From Flavobacteriales bacterium (GTDB taxonomy: Bacteria > Bacteroidota > Bacteroidia > Flavobacteriales_D > Parvicellaceae), in the NCBI GenBank assembly GCA_018401455.1, contig JAGYKU010000002.1:54100-118099 (forward strand): a DNA stretch of 64,000 nt, in the 5' to 3' direction. Position numbers and translations under genes: made by a program. The number at the start of each line of letters is the position of its first letter. Positions within the stretch are counted from its first letter, which is position 1. The notes under the pieces were generated by a model. The model saw nothing but the letters and a program-made list of their open reading frames with translations. It was not told the DNA's origin and ran no database searches. Shown in pieces: positions 63,463-64,000 of the stretch.

Positions 63463-64000
63463 TCTGTTGTTAAGTATGGTTCAATTTTAAGGAATAACTT
63501 TTCATCAATCAAAACGGATTTTTTGATGTCTGAGACTTTTTTATATTTCCCATGTACTTTTCTCATCTGGACAATTGAGTTGGCAACTTTCCAATCAATA
63601 TAAGGATGATTTTTTAAAATTGAATCCTCTGCAATATTAATATTTATTTTTGAAATTTGCATACTATCAACCGAAAAATAAGCAAGATTATTATCAATTA
63701 TTTCAGGAGGCAAATAATAGGTTTCTTTCATTTGTTCTACATTTCTAAAACCTCCTAATTGATTTCTATATTTTATAATTCTTTTGGCATAACCAATACC
63801 AATGCCAGGCAAAGATGAAAATGCAAGTGTGTCGGCAGTGTTAATCTCTATGATTTCATAATTTTTTTCGAAAGTTTCTTTAGGTTTTTTATTGATCAAA
63901 TAAAACCCTTTCAGAGAGTTGACTTCTATGACTTCAGCATTTTTGTATTCCAATGTTGGAAGGAGATTTTTTGCTGTCACTTCATTCTCAAAAGGTAAAA
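63459..64000 (-). CDS. ComEA-like helix-hairpin-helix protein, 5' end outside window
   Basis: At least 173 residues. The frame stays open to the window end (ahead of the GTG at 63980 it reads LPFENE), so the start is outside. EINTADTLAFSSLPGIGIGY, then AKRIIKYRNQLGGF is a helix-hairpin-helix unit, and ININIAEDSILKNHPYIDWK followed by VANSIVQMRKVHGKY is a second. This fits the ComEA-like DNA-binding proteins of Bacteroidetes, which usually carry an N-terminal membrane segment. With comEC at 11 kb it may serve DNA uptake; that link is inferred. Confidence 0.8.
   Translation of the reverse strand, partial: LPFENEVTAKNLLPTLEYKNAEVIEVNSLKGFYLINKKPKETFEKNYEIIEINTADTLAFSSLPGIGIGYAKRIIKYRNQLGGFRNVEQMKETYYLPPEIIDNNLAYFSVDSMQISKININIAEDSILKNHPYIDWKVANSIVQMRKVHGKYKKVSDIKKSVLIDEKLFLKIEPYLTTE

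Noticed and set aside
1..64000. tRNA, rRNA, insertion sequences, prophage or integrase genes
   Set aside because: I looked for cloverleaf-like GC-rich stretches and for transposase and integrase motifs and saw none; short RNAs could still have escaped reading by eye.

Overview
The window is AT-rich, tightly packed DNA from a member of the Bacteroidota, most likely a Flavobacteriales-type bacterium. Four things point there: secreted proteins ending in type IX secretion (T9SS) C-terminal sorting domains, SBBP, BspA-like and M43 surface proteins, promoters of the TTTG-n(17-23)-TAnnTTTG kind, and the near absence of Shine-Dalgarno sequences. I saw no tRNA, rRNA, CRISPR array, transposase or phage gene.

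Layout. 0-8.7 kb is part of a surface polysaccharide locus: a glycosyltransferase cut by the window edge, a polymerase/ligase (Wzy/WaaL type), a Wzx-like flippase, a WbuB-like glycosyltransferase and a DegT-type sugar aminotransferase, with a secreted M43 metalloprotease among them. 9-20 kb holds a BNR/YCF48-like lipoprotein, an outer-membrane protein, comEC, a small LETM1-like protein, a 739-residue SBBP-repeat T9SS protein, three small minus-strand genes, and a patatin phospholipase overlapping a beta-barrel gene. 20.3-33.6 kb is a tandem run of three very large modular T9SS surface proteins that share one nearly identical C-terminal module; large parts of the run are riddled with indels. 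33.7-41 kb holds tex, a scattered molybdenum cofactor set (mobA, moaD, a moeB-rhodanese fusion, moaE), a NUDIX hydrolase, an unknown secreted protein and tyrS. 42-51 kb is mostly housekeeping: a lone YhcG/DUF1016 nuclease, bacilliredoxin, gatC, plsC, tgt, lptF/G, a histidine kinase, a zinc-type alcohol dehydrogenase-like oxidoreductase and a threonine aldolase. 51.4-64 kb holds a run of unknown secreted proteins with a WG-repeat protein, prfC, a membrane TPR-LuxR regulator, a BspA-like T9SS protein, five tandem small cysteine-rich lipoproteins, an acyl-CoA dehydrogenase, apt and a helix-hairpin-helix protein cut by the window end.

Two observations matter most. First, the five tandem lipoproteins at 59.6-61.7 kb share a lipobox plus a CxC...C...C signature, share little other sequence, and include a recent duplication and a domain fusion; this is the best candidate here for an undescribed family. 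Second, about a dozen otherwise healthy genes are broken by single-base indels, mostly in A or T runs, and some stretches (23.1-26.2, 29.8-30.7, 31.75-32.5 and 35.9-36.4 kb) carry an indel every few tens of bases. That pattern looks more like residual long-read consensus error than mass gene decay, so 'pseudogene' calls here should be read with caution.
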